From Chloroflexota bacterium (lineage in GTDB: Bacteria > Chloroflexota > Limnocylindria > P2-11E), in contig VBEZ01000178.1 in NCBI GenBank assembly GCA_005882255.1, forward strand, positions 1 to 49,871: a DNA stretch of 49,871 nucleotides, written 5' to 3'. The stretch's first letter is position 1. Every line of letters begins with the position of its first letter. The notes below the pieces were generated by a model, which searched no databases, was not told where the DNA came from, and saw nothing but the letters and a program-made list of their open reading frames with translations. The position numbers were made by a program, and so were the translations under genes. Positions 1 through 8,168 of this stretch are shown piece after piece.

Positions 1-2
1 CG

Positions 3-215
3 GCGAACGGCGACCGGGTCGCGCTGAAGAACGGGTGGTATCCCGGCGAAGAAGGTTGGCGTGTGAACAGCACCGGGATCGTCTGGCCGCGAGCGGGTGA
101 TGCCTACGCGATCGCGATCGTCACCGGCGGTCGAGTGAGTTGGCAAGAGGGCATCGAGACGATCGAAGGCATCGCCGCGCCGCTGAACGCCGTGATGCGG
201 TCGGGACGTTCATGA
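3..215 (+). CDS. Serine hydrolase / class A beta-lactamase-like protein, C-terminal fragment (5' truncated by window edge)
   Basis: Open frame from the window edge: ANGDRVALKNGWYPGEEGWRVNSTGIVWPRAGDAYAIAIVTGG...; the VALKNGW...GWRVNSTGIV pattern resembles beta-lactamase-like C-termini; its stop overlaps the next ATG (ATGA). Confidence 0.6.
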   Translation, partial: ANGDRVALKNGWYPGEEGWRVNSTGIVWPRAGDAYAIAIVTGGRVSWQEGIETIEGIAAPLNAVMRSGRS

Positions 216-832
216 CCGCGACGCTATCGAGCGGCGCGCGCTGTCGGTGCGGAAAACATCAGAATCAGCGCGTGGACGCGAGCAAGGTCGAGCGTACGAC
301 GCGCGCGCTTCCTCACGTCCTTCTCCTCGCGGTCGCTCTCGTCGTCGTCGCGGCCTGTGCGCCAACGGGCACGGCCGCGTCGGGCGTCGCGTCGTCCGTC
401 TCCCCGCCCGATCCGTCGAATGCCACATTCAAGATCGAACGCGACATGGTCGCGCTTGTGAACGGCCGCGCCGAGCGCGAGGTCGCGCCGGGATCGGCGA
501 CGAAGGTCACAACGACGCTCGCCGATCCGCGCGTGTCAGGGGACGTGGACGGCGACGGGCGACCCGATACGGTCGTCGTCCTCATCTACCAGCCGGGCGG
601 CAGCGGAACGTTCTTCTACGTCGCGGCGCTGCTGAACGGCACTGGTGGCGTCACAACGGCGCCGGCGGTCCTGCTCGGTGACCGCATCAAGATCACCGGG
701 GTGAAGTTAGACGGCCGCACGATCGTGGTCGACGCCCTCGATCGGACCGCCGGCCAGCCGCTCAGCGAGTCGCCGTCTGTCGCCTCGACGAAGCGTTTCG
801 TCGTCGACCGCGGAGCGCTCGTAACGCAGTAG
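212..832 (+). CDS. Hypothetical secreted lipoprotein
   Basis: ATG at 212 in the 140..832 ORF; hydrophobic segment ending VVVAACAP (lipobox-like); DVDGDGRPDTVVV segment. Confidence 0.6.
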   Translation: MTATLSSGARCRCGKHQNQRVDASKVERTTRALPHVLLLAVALVVVAACAPTGTAASGVASSVSPPDPSNATFKIERDMVALVNGRAEREVAPGSATKVTTTLADPRVSGDVDGDGRPDTVVVLIYQPGGSGTFFYVAALLNGTGGVTTAPAVLLGDRIKITGVKLDGRTIVVDALDRTAGQPLSESPSVASTKRFVVDRGALVTQ

Positions 833-858
833 CCTGAGCCGATGGGCAACAGCCCCGG

Positions 859-1557
859 ATGACCAAGGCCGATTCGGATCATCGGCGCGCCAGCAACGCC
901 GGGGTCGAAGGCAATGAGCGGCTGACGGCACTCACGAGTGCGCTTTTGCTTGCCTTCATCCTCATCGCTCTCGCAACGACGCCGAATCTCCACGCGCTGC
1001 TGTACGTACACGTCTTCGTGGGCATCTTGCTCATCGGGCCGCTTGCAGTGAAGCTCGGCAGCACCGGTTACCGGTTCGCCCGCTATTACACCGGTGCTCC
1101 GGCATACGTCGCGAAGGGTCCGCCCCATCCGGCCCTGCGGGTCGTCGCGCCGGCGCTGGTGCTGATCACGCTGGCATTACTCGCCACCGGGTGCGCGCTG
1201 CTGGTGACTGGCCCAGCAGATCCCGGCCCCTTTGAGGGACTGCACAACCTCAGCTTCGTGCTGTGGTTCCCGCTCGCCGCCGTGCACGCGTTCGGACACC
1301 TTCGCGAGCTCCCGCGGACCCTGGCGCAGGAGTGGCGCGCGCTCCGTGCGGCAGGGGGATCGGGGAGTGCCGCTCGGGTGGAGCTGAACGCCGGCGCGCT
1401 GCTGTTCGGAGCCATCGCCGGGGTAGTGGTGCTGCCTACCGGCGCCCCCTGGGCGGCACCGGGCGTCCTCACTCAGGCGCTGCCGGGTCCGGTCGTCGCC
1501 GCGATCCTGGCCACGGGATTGGTCGTGCTCGCATCACGACCTTGGAAGTGGAACTAG
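859..1557 (+). CDS. Polytopic membrane protein (DUF4405 / cytochrome b561-like)
   Basis: Several hydrophobic helices with spaced His residues (HALLYVHVFVG, LHNLSF, VHAFGHL). Confidence 0.55.
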   Translation: MTKADSDHRRASNAGVEGNERLTALTSALLLAFILIALATTPNLHALLYVHVFVGILLIGPLAVKLGSTGYRFARYYTGAPAYVAKGPPHPALRVVAPALVLITLALLATGCALLVTGPADPGPFEGLHNLSFVLWFPLAAVHAFGHLRELPRTLAQEWRALRAAGGSGSAARVELNAGALLFGAIAGVVVLPTGAPWAAPGVLTQALPGPVVAAILATGLVVLASRPWKWN

Positions 1558-1632
1558 CCCTCGACGAGTTCCAGTGTGGTGAAGACCGACCGCGCGCTCC
1601 TAGACTCCAGGCTAGAGAGAAGGGGGTTCGTA

Positions 1633-2058
1633 ATGTCAGCGACGACGACCATGCCCGCCGTGTCCATGGCGCAGAAAGCCGGTTGGGGGACGCGCGCGCT
1701 CGCGATCCTCATCGACGTGATCGGGGTCGGGATCATCGCGGGCGCCGTCTCGAGCATCCTCGGGGGTGGCCCGTCGAGCACGCAGTACCAGGGACTCTCG
1801 ACGCTCTTCCAAGCCGCGTACTTCACCTACTTCTGGTCGGCGGCCGGAAAGGGACAGACGCTCGGAAGCCGTGCGCTCAATATCCGCGTGGTGAAGACGG
1901 ATGGCTCGTACCTCGACTACGTCGGCGCGTTCCTTCGCTACGTCGGTTTCGTCATCTCGTGCGTCGTGTTCCTCATCGGCGTCATCTGGGCGGCTTTCGA
2001 TGCGCAGAAGCAGGGCTGGCACGACAAGATCGCCGGCACCTACGTGGTCAAGGCATAG
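1633..2058 (+). CDS. RDD family membrane protein
   Basis: GWGTRALAILIDVIG...GKGQTLGSRALNIRVVKTDG...FDAQKQGWHDKIAGTYVVK; SD-like agagagaaggggg before ATG 1633. Confidence 0.85.
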   Translation: MSATTTMPAVSMAQKAGWGTRALAILIDVIGVGIIAGAVSSILGGGPSSTQYQGLSTLFQAAYFTYFWSAAGKGQTLGSRALNIRVVKTDGSYLDYVGAFLRYVGFVISCVVFLIGVIWAAFDAQKQGWHDKIAGTYVVKA

Positions 2059-2121
2059 CGACAGAATTCGGCGCTTCTCCGAGCTTCCCCATCCCGCGGA
2101 GGCTCATGGCGGAGTCTTGAC

Positions 2122-3144
2122 GTGACAGGTTCCCGGCTCGCGCTCACGCGTGCGAAGATCCTCGCCTTCCGGCGGCACGTCGGCGCGCTCGACGAGCGGC
2201 TCCCACGCGGACGGCGCTCGCTCCGGCGTGCGGCGTGGGCGGGCCTGCAGGACAGCATGCCCCGCGCTGCGCTCCTCTCCATCCATGCGCGGGTGGAGGG
2301 GACAACGCCCGCGAGCTGGGAGGACACGTCGCTCGTTCATCTCTGGGGCCCGCGTTATCACACGTATCTCATCGCGGCGCGGGACGTCGCGGTCTTCACG
2401 CTCGGGAGGCTCCCGGACGAAGCCGGCGCGCTGCGTGTCGCGGAGGAACTCGCGGCACGCCTGCACCGCCACCTCGCTGGCGCCAGGACGCGGTACGGCG
2501 ATGCGGGTAGCGCGCTCGGCATGAACCCTAATCGGCTCAGGTACGCCGCAGCGACCGGCACGGTCCTCATCCGTTGGGACGGCGCGCGACAACCGATCGT
2601 GTGGACCGTGCCCCGACCCGAGGTCGATCCGCGCGATGCTCGTCTCGAGCTCGCGCGTCGATATCTGCACATCTTCGGTCCGACCACCGCCGAGGCGTTC
2701 GCCGAGTGGGCGGGGATGAGCCCGCGCCAAGGCGTCGCGGCCTTCGACGGGCTGCGCAGGTCGCTGACCGCGGTACGAACGCCGCTCGGCGATTCGTGGA
2801 TCCTCGCGACCGACGAGCAGGCGTTCCGCGCCGCGCCAGGACCCGCGGCCTCGGCGCGGCTTCTCCCGAGCGGCGACGCCTACTTCCTTCTCCAGGGACG
2901 CGATCGTGAGCTCCTGGTCCCCGATGCCTCTCGCCGCGGCGCGCTCTGGACGCCACGCGTCTGGCCCGGCGGCGTCCTCGTCGATGGCGAGATCGTCGGG
3001 ACATGGCGCCGCGGGCTGGGGACCGTGACCATCCAGACCTGGCACCGTCTCTCGCGCACGGCACGCAACGCGGTCGAGTCGGAAGCGGCATCCTTGCCGC
3101 TACCGGATGTCCAGGGGCGGGTGGTCGTCCGCTGGGACGACTGA
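2122..3144 (+). CDS. Winged helix DNA-binding domain-containing protein (HTH_42-like)
   Basis: Length and motifs (LWGPRYHTYLIAARDVAVFTLGRLP..., WAGMSPRQGVAAFDGL) fit the winged-helix HTH_42 family. Confidence 0.7.
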   Translation: MTGSRLALTRAKILAFRRHVGALDERLPRGRRSLRRAAWAGLQDSMPRAALLSIHARVEGTTPASWEDTSLVHLWGPRYHTYLIAARDVAVFTLGRLPDEAGALRVAEELAARLHRHLAGARTRYGDAGSALGMNPNRLRYAAATGTVLIRWDGARQPIVWTVPRPEVDPRDARLELARRYLHIFGPTTAEAFAEWAGMSPRQGVAAFDGLRRSLTAVRTPLGDSWILATDEQAFRAAPGPAASARLLPSGDAYFLLQGRDRELLVPDASRRGALWTPRVWPGGVLVDGEIVGTWRRGLGTVTIQTWHRLSRTARNAVESEAASLPLPDVQGRVVVRWDD

Positions 3145-3183
3145 CGCTTCGCAACAAGTGTTCGGCGACGAGGAGGTCCGTTC

Positions 3184-3852
3184 ATGAACGACCAGATCAG
3201 CCCGAAGGAGTTCCTGGCGTCCGAGGGCGCCGCGGAGTGGCGCGTGCTCGGCGACGGTGGGACCGCGTATTTTCCGACAGGGTCGTTCGCGGCAGGCGCC
3301 CGACTCGTGCAAGCGATCAGCGAGCTGCCAGGCGTCGAAGAGCAGAAGCCGGACATCGACGTGCGGCACGACGGCGTGACCGTGCGCATGGTCTCGTTCG
3401 TCGAGGGCTACGGCGGTATGACGCGAGGCCATGCTGACCTTGCCCGCCGGATCTCGGCCGCCGCCCGAGCCGTCGGTCTTTCCGCCGACCCCTCTAAGGT
3501 CCAGAGCCTGCTCGTCATCCCGGGCGCGACCGATAGGGCGAAGGTGATGCCGTTCTGGCGCGCCGTGCTGGGGTATGAGCCCCGCCGCGACAGCCCCGCC
3601 GAGGATCTCGTCGATCCGCGCGCGCGGACGGTGCCGTTCTGGTTCGAGCAAATGAAGGAGCCGCGCGCGGACGGCGGCGGCGCGATCCATGTCGCCGTCT
3701 GGGTCCCGTACGAGCAGGCGAAGGCGCGCATCGCTGCGGCGCTCGCCGCGGGCGGCCGGATGGTGCGCGATGAGTTCGCGCCCTCGTGGTGGACGCTGGC
3801 CGACGCGGCGGGCAACGAGGCCGACATCGCAACCGTGAAGGACCGCGACTGA
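3184..3852 (+). CDS. Pterin-4a-carbinolamine dehydratase-like domain fused to VOC/glyoxalase-like domain
   Basis: N-half: WRVLGDGGTAYFPTGSFAAGARLVQAISEL...PDIDVRHDGVTVRMVS. C-half: PFWRAVLGYEP...IHVAVWVPYEQAKARIAAALAAGG..WTLADAAGNEADIAT. Confidence 0.75.
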   Translation: MNDQISPKEFLASEGAAEWRVLGDGGTAYFPTGSFAAGARLVQAISELPGVEEQKPDIDVRHDGVTVRMVSFVEGYGGMTRGHADLARRISAAARAVGLSADPSKVQSLLVIPGATDRAKVMPFWRAVLGYEPRRDSPAEDLVDPRARTVPFWFEQMKEPRADGGGAIHVAVWVPYEQAKARIAAALAAGGRMVRDEFAPSWWTLADAAGNEADIATVKDRD

Positions 3853-3896
3853 GCGAGCGTGCTAGGCGGAGAGCGCTGGGCGCCGGCTCTTGCCGC

Positions 3897-4640
3897 TCAG
3901 CTCGGCCGTCGCGTCGGACGGCGCGATCTTCGTATCGGGCGATCCGTCCGCCGCGTGGACGACCGGGGTGAGCTCGCGCTCCGGACCTTTTCGAGCCCAT
4001 CGAGGATGAGGTCTAGGCCGAACTCGAATTCGCTCACGCCATCGCGCGCCGACTTCGTCAGGTGTTGATCGACGTGTTCGGCGAAATAGGGGTAGTCGGC
4101 GACCGGTAGCTTCTGGACGAACCTCTGCACGGCGCCGGGGTCCGCCTTCGCCAGCGCCGAATAGCCCGCCGCCCACAGCGTGGATCCCATGATGTGGCTG
4201 TCGAGGGCGTGGTAGGCGTGATGGGTCATGTTGGCCGAGAAGCCGGCTTCGCGCAGCCGTCCGAGCAGCGCCTCCATGTATCGCACGCGCGCGGTGCCGA
4301 CGCCGATGCCCGACATGATCAGGTTGGCCGCCCAGCGGTGCCGCGCGAGCGCGTCGTGGAATGAGATCGCGCTCCTGCGGACCGCCGCCCTCCAATCTTT
4401 CCCACCGGAGGGCAGCTCGATCTCGGCCACGACGATCTCAACGATGCCGTTCAGGATGTCGTCTTTGCTCGACACGTAGTGGTAAAGGGACATCGCCTCG
4501 ACGCCGAGCTCCTGCGCGAGCCTCCGCATGCTCAATGAGTCGATCCCGCCCTGATCGGCGATGGCCATCGCGGTGCGCAGCACGCGCTCCTTGCTCAGTG
4601 GGACACGTCGCTCCGCGACCCGGTCGGCGGGTCTCGCCAT
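3897..4640 (-). CDS. TetR/AcrR family transcriptional regulator
   Basis: LSKERVLRTAMAIADQGGIDSLSMRRLAQELGVEAMSLYHYVSSKDDILNGI HTH; SD aggaggc before ATG. Confidence 0.92.
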   Translation of the reverse strand: MARPADRVAERRVPLSKERVLRTAMAIADQGGIDSLSMRRLAQELGVEAMSLYHYVSSKDDILNGIVEIVVAEIELPSGGKDWRAAVRRSAISFHDALARHRWAANLIMSGIGVGTARVRYMEALLGRLREAGFSANMTHHAYHALDSHIMGSTLWAAGYSALAKADPGAVQRFVQKLPVADYPYFAEHVDQHLTKSARDGVSEFEFGLDLILDGLEKVRSASSPRSSTRRTDRPIRRSRRPTRRPS

Positions 4641-4687
4641 CAGGCCTCCTCGTCACGTGAACCCGAGCGCAGCAGCGGCATCGGGCC

Positions 4688-4723
4688 TTGACAACCTTAC
4701 GCCGTACGGTACCTTACAGCGTA
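4688..4723 (+). promoter_or_regulatory. Promoter with embedded putative TetR operator
   Basis: TTGACA (4688-4693), then 17-nt near-palindrome ACCTTACGCCGTACGGT (4694-4710) in the spacer, then a related half-conserved unit ACCTTACAGCGTATGGC (4711-4727); sits in the TetR/oxidoreductase divergon. Confidence 0.6.
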
Positions 4724-4786
4724 TGGCCGAGGAACGCAAATCGGGCGGACGGCACCACCCGGCGGACCGGGTCGGATAGGAGCGAA

Positions 4787-5809
4787 ATGAAAGACACGAT
4801 GGCCACCATGGCGCCTGCCCAGCGGACCACGATGAAGGCGATCGTCCGCGAGAAGTACGGCTCGCCGGATGTGCTGGAGCTGAGGAACACCGACCGGCCG
4901 GCGATCGACGATGACGGTGTGCTCGTGCGCGTCCGCGCCGCTTCGATCAATGCCTACGACTGGCACACGATGCGCGGCCTGCCGTTCCTCGCCCGGATGG
5001 GCGGAGGGCTCCGCAGACCGAAGAGCCGCGCGATGGGCGTCGATGTCGCGGGACAGGTCGAGGCTGTCGGCAAGAACGTGACGCGATTCCGGGTCGGGGA
5101 TGAGGTCTACGGCGCGCGCGCGGGCTCGCTCGCCGAATACGTGCGCGGCGGACCGCAGAGCTTCCTGGTGCCGAAGCCGGCCGGGCTCACGTTCGAGCAG
5201 GCCGCGGCCGTGCCCATGGCGGCCACGACCGCGCTGCAGGGTCTTCGCGACAAGGGGCAGCTCAAGCCCGGGCAGCGCGTCCTGATCAACGGAGCGACGG
5301 GAGGCGTCGGCACGTTCGCCGTGCAGATCGCGAAAGCATTCGGGGCGCACGTGACCGCGGTCTGCAGCACGAGGAACGTCGACATGGTCCGGGCGATCGG
5401 CGCGGACGAGATCATCGATTACACCCGGGAGGATTTCACACGGACCGGGCAGCGTTACGACCTGATCCTCGACGTCGCGGCGCACCGCTCGCTGTCAGAC
5501 TGCCGGCGTGTGCTCGCGCCCGAAGGGATCCTCGTGATCGTCGGCGCTCCCGGCGATGGTCGTCGGATGCTGCCGATCGTGGCTCGGCTTCTCGCCGCGA
5601 TGGTGATGTCGCGTTTCGGGACGCAGAAGCTGCTGCCGTTCCTCGCGAAGAACAGCAAAGAGGACCTGCTCCTCCTGAAGGACCTGATCGAATCCGGAAA
5701 GGTGCGGCCGGTCATCGACCGAACGTACCCGTTGAACGAGACCGCCGACGCGATGCGCTATCTGGAAGAGGGACACGCACGAGGCAAAGTCGTCATCACC
5801 GTGTCGTAA
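4787..5809 (+). CDS. NAD(P)-dependent zinc-independent alcohol dehydrogenase / quinone oxidoreductase family protein
   Basis: MDR family motifs (VDVAGQVEAVGKNVTRFRVGDEVYG, VLINGATGGVGTFAVQIAKAFGAHVTAVCST); SD ataggag before ATG 4787. Confidence 0.92.
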   Translation: MKDTMATMAPAQRTTMKAIVREKYGSPDVLELRNTDRPAIDDDGVLVRVRAASINAYDWHTMRGLPFLARMGGGLRRPKSRAMGVDVAGQVEAVGKNVTRFRVGDEVYGARAGSLAEYVRGGPQSFLVPKPAGLTFEQAAAVPMAATTALQGLRDKGQLKPGQRVLINGATGGVGTFAVQIAKAFGAHVTAVCSTRNVDMVRAIGADEIIDYTREDFTRTGQRYDLILDVAAHRSLSDCRRVLAPEGILVIVGAPGDGRRMLPIVARLLAAMVMSRFGTQKLLPFLAKNSKEDLLLLKDLIESGKVRPVIDRTYPLNETADAMRYLEEGHARGKVVITVS

Positions 5810-5851
5810 GGGTCGAGAGCCAGGCCTGTTCGTCCACTTCTCACCGGCTGC

Positions 5852-5911
5852 TTGACAGCCGGCGCCGGGTCGTTTATACAACCTATTAGTTATGGAACCT
5901 CTAGGTTATGG
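5852..5911 (+). promoter_or_regulatory. Consensus-like promoter plus 16-bp tandem operator-like repeat overlapping the ArsR start
   Basis: TTGACA 5852-5857, 17-nt spacer, TATACA 5875-5880; tandem units aacctattagttatgg (5880-5895) and aacctctaggttatgg (5896-5911); ATG 5892 lies inside the first unit. Confidence 0.75.
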
Positions 5912-6317
5912 ACGGATCTCGGCCGACCGGCTCGACGCCACGTTCGCCGCGCTGGCCGATCCGACACGGCGTGCGATCCTCGCCCGGCTCGCCTCGGGCC
6001 GGGCATCGGTGACGCAGCTGACCGAGCCGTTCGTGATCAGCCAGGCCGCAGTCTCGAAGCACCTCAAGGTGCTGGAGCGTGCAGGCTTGATCTCGCAGGG
6101 CCGCGACGCCCAGCGGCGGCCGCGCCGGCTCGAGGCCAAACCGCTCGCGGAAGCGACCAGTTGGCTCGAGCGCTATCGCGAATTCTGGGAGGGCAGCTTC
6201 CAGCATCTCGACGTCGTGCTCGACGAGCTAAAGGCCATCGAGCGCAAGCGCGGCCGCACGGCGGAACCCAAGAAGCGCGGAACAAGAAAGAGACAGAAAA
6301 GGGGAGACCACCGATGA
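5892..6317 (+). CDS. ArsR/SmtB family winged-helix transcriptional regulator
   Basis: FAALADPTRRAILARLASGRASVTQLTEPFVISQAAVSKHLKVLERAGLIS. Confidence 0.93.
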   Translation: MEPLGYGRISADRLDATFAALADPTRRAILARLASGRASVTQLTEPFVISQAAVSKHLKVLERAGLISQGRDAQRRPRRLEAKPLAEATSWLERYREFWEGSFQHLDVVLDELKAIERKRGRTAEPKKRGTRKRQKRGDHR

Positions 6318-6817
6318 AGGACACCGTTCAGAACACCGAGAGCTTCCAAGTCACCACGCCGTCAGATCGAGAGATCGCGATGACACGCGTCTTTGATGCT
6401 CCACGCCGACTCGTCTTCGATGCATGGACCAAACCCGAGCTCCTGAGGCGATGGTTGGGTGTGCGGGCCGGCTGGACGATGGTGGTCTGTGAGGTCGATC
6501 TGAAAGTCGGCGGCGCGTATCGCTACGTGTGGCGCGGTCCCGCGGGAGATATGGGCATGGGCGGGGTATTTCGCGAAGTCGTGCGGCCCGAGCGGATCGT
6601 GAGCACCGAGGTCTTCGATGATCCGTGGTACGCCGGCGAAGCGGTGGACACGCTGGTGATGGTCGAGACCGGCGGCAAGACCACGGTGACCACCACGGTG
6701 CGCTACGTGTCGCAGCAGGTCCGCGACGCCGTCCTCGCCTCCGGCATGAGCCGGGGAGTCGCCGAGAGTTACGACGTGCTTGCCGAAGTGCTGAGCTCCA
6801 TCGCGCGCGAGGCATGA
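6314..6817 (+). CDS. SRPBCC/AHSA1 (ATPase activator Aha1 homologue-like) protein
   Basis: SDREIAMTRVFDAPRRLVFDAWTKPELLRRWLG...GGAYRYVWRGP; ATGA overlap with ArsR gene. Confidence 0.92.
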   Translation: MKDTVQNTESFQVTTPSDREIAMTRVFDAPRRLVFDAWTKPELLRRWLGVRAGWTMVVCEVDLKVGGAYRYVWRGPAGDMGMGGVFREVVRPERIVSTEVFDDPWYAGEAVDTLVMVETGGKTTVTTTVRYVSQQVRDAVLASGMSRGVAESYDVLAEVLSSIAREA

Positions 6818-6858
6818 ACGCAGCTCCGCGAGAAGAGCCTGCGAAGGGAGGCTGACCC

Positions 6859-7248
6859 ATGGACTGGAAGCTGGAACTGGTGCCGATCCCCGTCGCGGAC
6901 GTGGAACGCGCGAAGGCCTTCTACAAGGACAAGGTCGGATTCCATCTGGATCACGACGTCCGGAACGGCGAGCTCCGCGTGGTGCAGCTCACGCCACACG
7001 GCTCGGCCTGTTCGATCGTCATCGGTAAGGGGATCATCGACACGCCGCCGGGTTCGGTGCAGCGGCTGCATCTGGTCGTCCCCGACATCCGCGCGGCGCG
7101 CGCCGAGCTGCTCGGGCGTGGCGTGGAGGTCACCGAGGTCCAAGACCTCGGTGGAGGGATCACGATGGCCTTCTTCGACGATCCGGACGGCAACAGCTGG
7201 GCGCTGCAGCACATCGCACCCGGAGCGGGCCGACCGCCTCAGAGCTGA
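6859..7248 (+). CDS. VOC family protein (glyoxalase-like)
   Basis: LELVPIPVADVERAKAFYKDKVGFHLDHDVRNG...GGGITMAFFDDPDGNSWALQ. Confidence 0.92.
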   Translation: MDWKLELVPIPVADVERAKAFYKDKVGFHLDHDVRNGELRVVQLTPHGSACSIVIGKGIIDTPPGSVQRLHLVVPDIRAARAELLGRGVEVTEVQDLGGGITMAFFDDPDGNSWALQHIAPGAGRPPQS

Positions 7249-7310
7249 AACGTCTGACCCGCGGCTCGGCACGGCAAGCGCGAGCGGCGCTCGGGGGCGG
7301 TGGGTGCCGG

Positions 7311-7348
7311 GGCTCGCGTCCCGAGCTATGTGAGCCGGAACGCGAGCC
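7311..7348. repeat. Strong inverted repeat (hairpin) downstream of the VOC gene; possible terminator without U-tract
   Basis: Perfect 9-bp arms GGCTCGCGT (7311-7319) / ACGCGAGCC (7340-7348), with further pairing inside. Confidence 0.6.
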
Positions 7349-7516
7349 GACGGCGGCTGGGGAGGGGTGTGGGTGGCACTTTTAATGGGTGCTTAGCGCC
7401 TCTTAATAGACGCGTCGAAGGACGATGCCGCGCCGTAATGGCGGGGTCATTACCAAATCGTCATCCGGCTCGGGACTTCTGCCCGTTGTGCCGGCTCGCG
7501 GAATGACGGCCGGGTC

Positions 7517-8128
7517 ATGCCGGATCTCCCGCTCCGGGCCAAAGTCCGGCTTGTGACGACCGATGTTCGGACCACGTCCCCGGTCACCTCGCTGGTGCTC
7601 GAGGAGTTCCGCCTGCGCTCCCCGGAGCTGGTCGTCGCCGCGGCGCGGATCGCCTCAGCCTTTTCCGGAATCGAGTCCACTTTGCCCCTGCTCACGAGCA
7701 TCGACGATCCGCGCGACGTCGCGGCGATCTGGGCGCTGCACGCCGGCGAGGGAACAGCGGCGGTGCTGGGCCAACGCACCAAGCTGGACCCTTTGGTCGA
7801 GGTCTGGCGTCCGCTCAAGCACTACAAGCCGCGGATCACCGAGTGGTCACACCGTCCGCCGACCTACTACCGTCTCGCCGTGACCGAATCCGGTATCAAC
7901 GACACCGAGGCGGTCGCGCGCGCCGCAACCCCGTCGAATTCGAGCGCTGGCTCGGGTAAGCGCCCGCTCGGTCTCCTCTGGATCGGCTCGCCGATCGGGA
8001 CGCATGCGGGCCTGCTCATCCTGGTCGGAGGCGCCGACGACGCGAGCGTCGCGCAGCGTGACCCAGGCCAGTGGCCGCTGCCGCTCAGCCGCTCCCTGGG
8101 CGTCCGGATCTACGAAGGCCTGCCGTAG
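7517..8128 (+). CDS. Hypothetical protein
   Basis: 204-codon ORF with an AT-enriched upstream region; no family recognised. Confidence 0.5.
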   Translation: MPDLPLRAKVRLVTTDVRTTSPVTSLVLEEFRLRSPELVVAAARIASAFSGIESTLPLLTSIDDPRDVAAIWALHAGEGTAAVLGQRTKLDPLVEVWRPLKHYKPRITEWSHRPPTYYRLAVTESGINDTEAVARAATPSNSSAGSGKRPLGLLWIGSPIGTHAGLLILVGGADDASVAQRDPGQWPLPLSRSLGVRIYEGLP

Positions 8129-8168
8129 AATCGGCGCCGTGGCGCCGGTAAACGCGGCTGCACCCACC

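Noticed and set aside
7300-7506. 68-aa ORF with CPLC motif in the AT-enriched intergenic region
   Set aside because: Short and composition-biased, overlaps the hairpin and putative regulatory motifs; no SD; not supportable as a gene.
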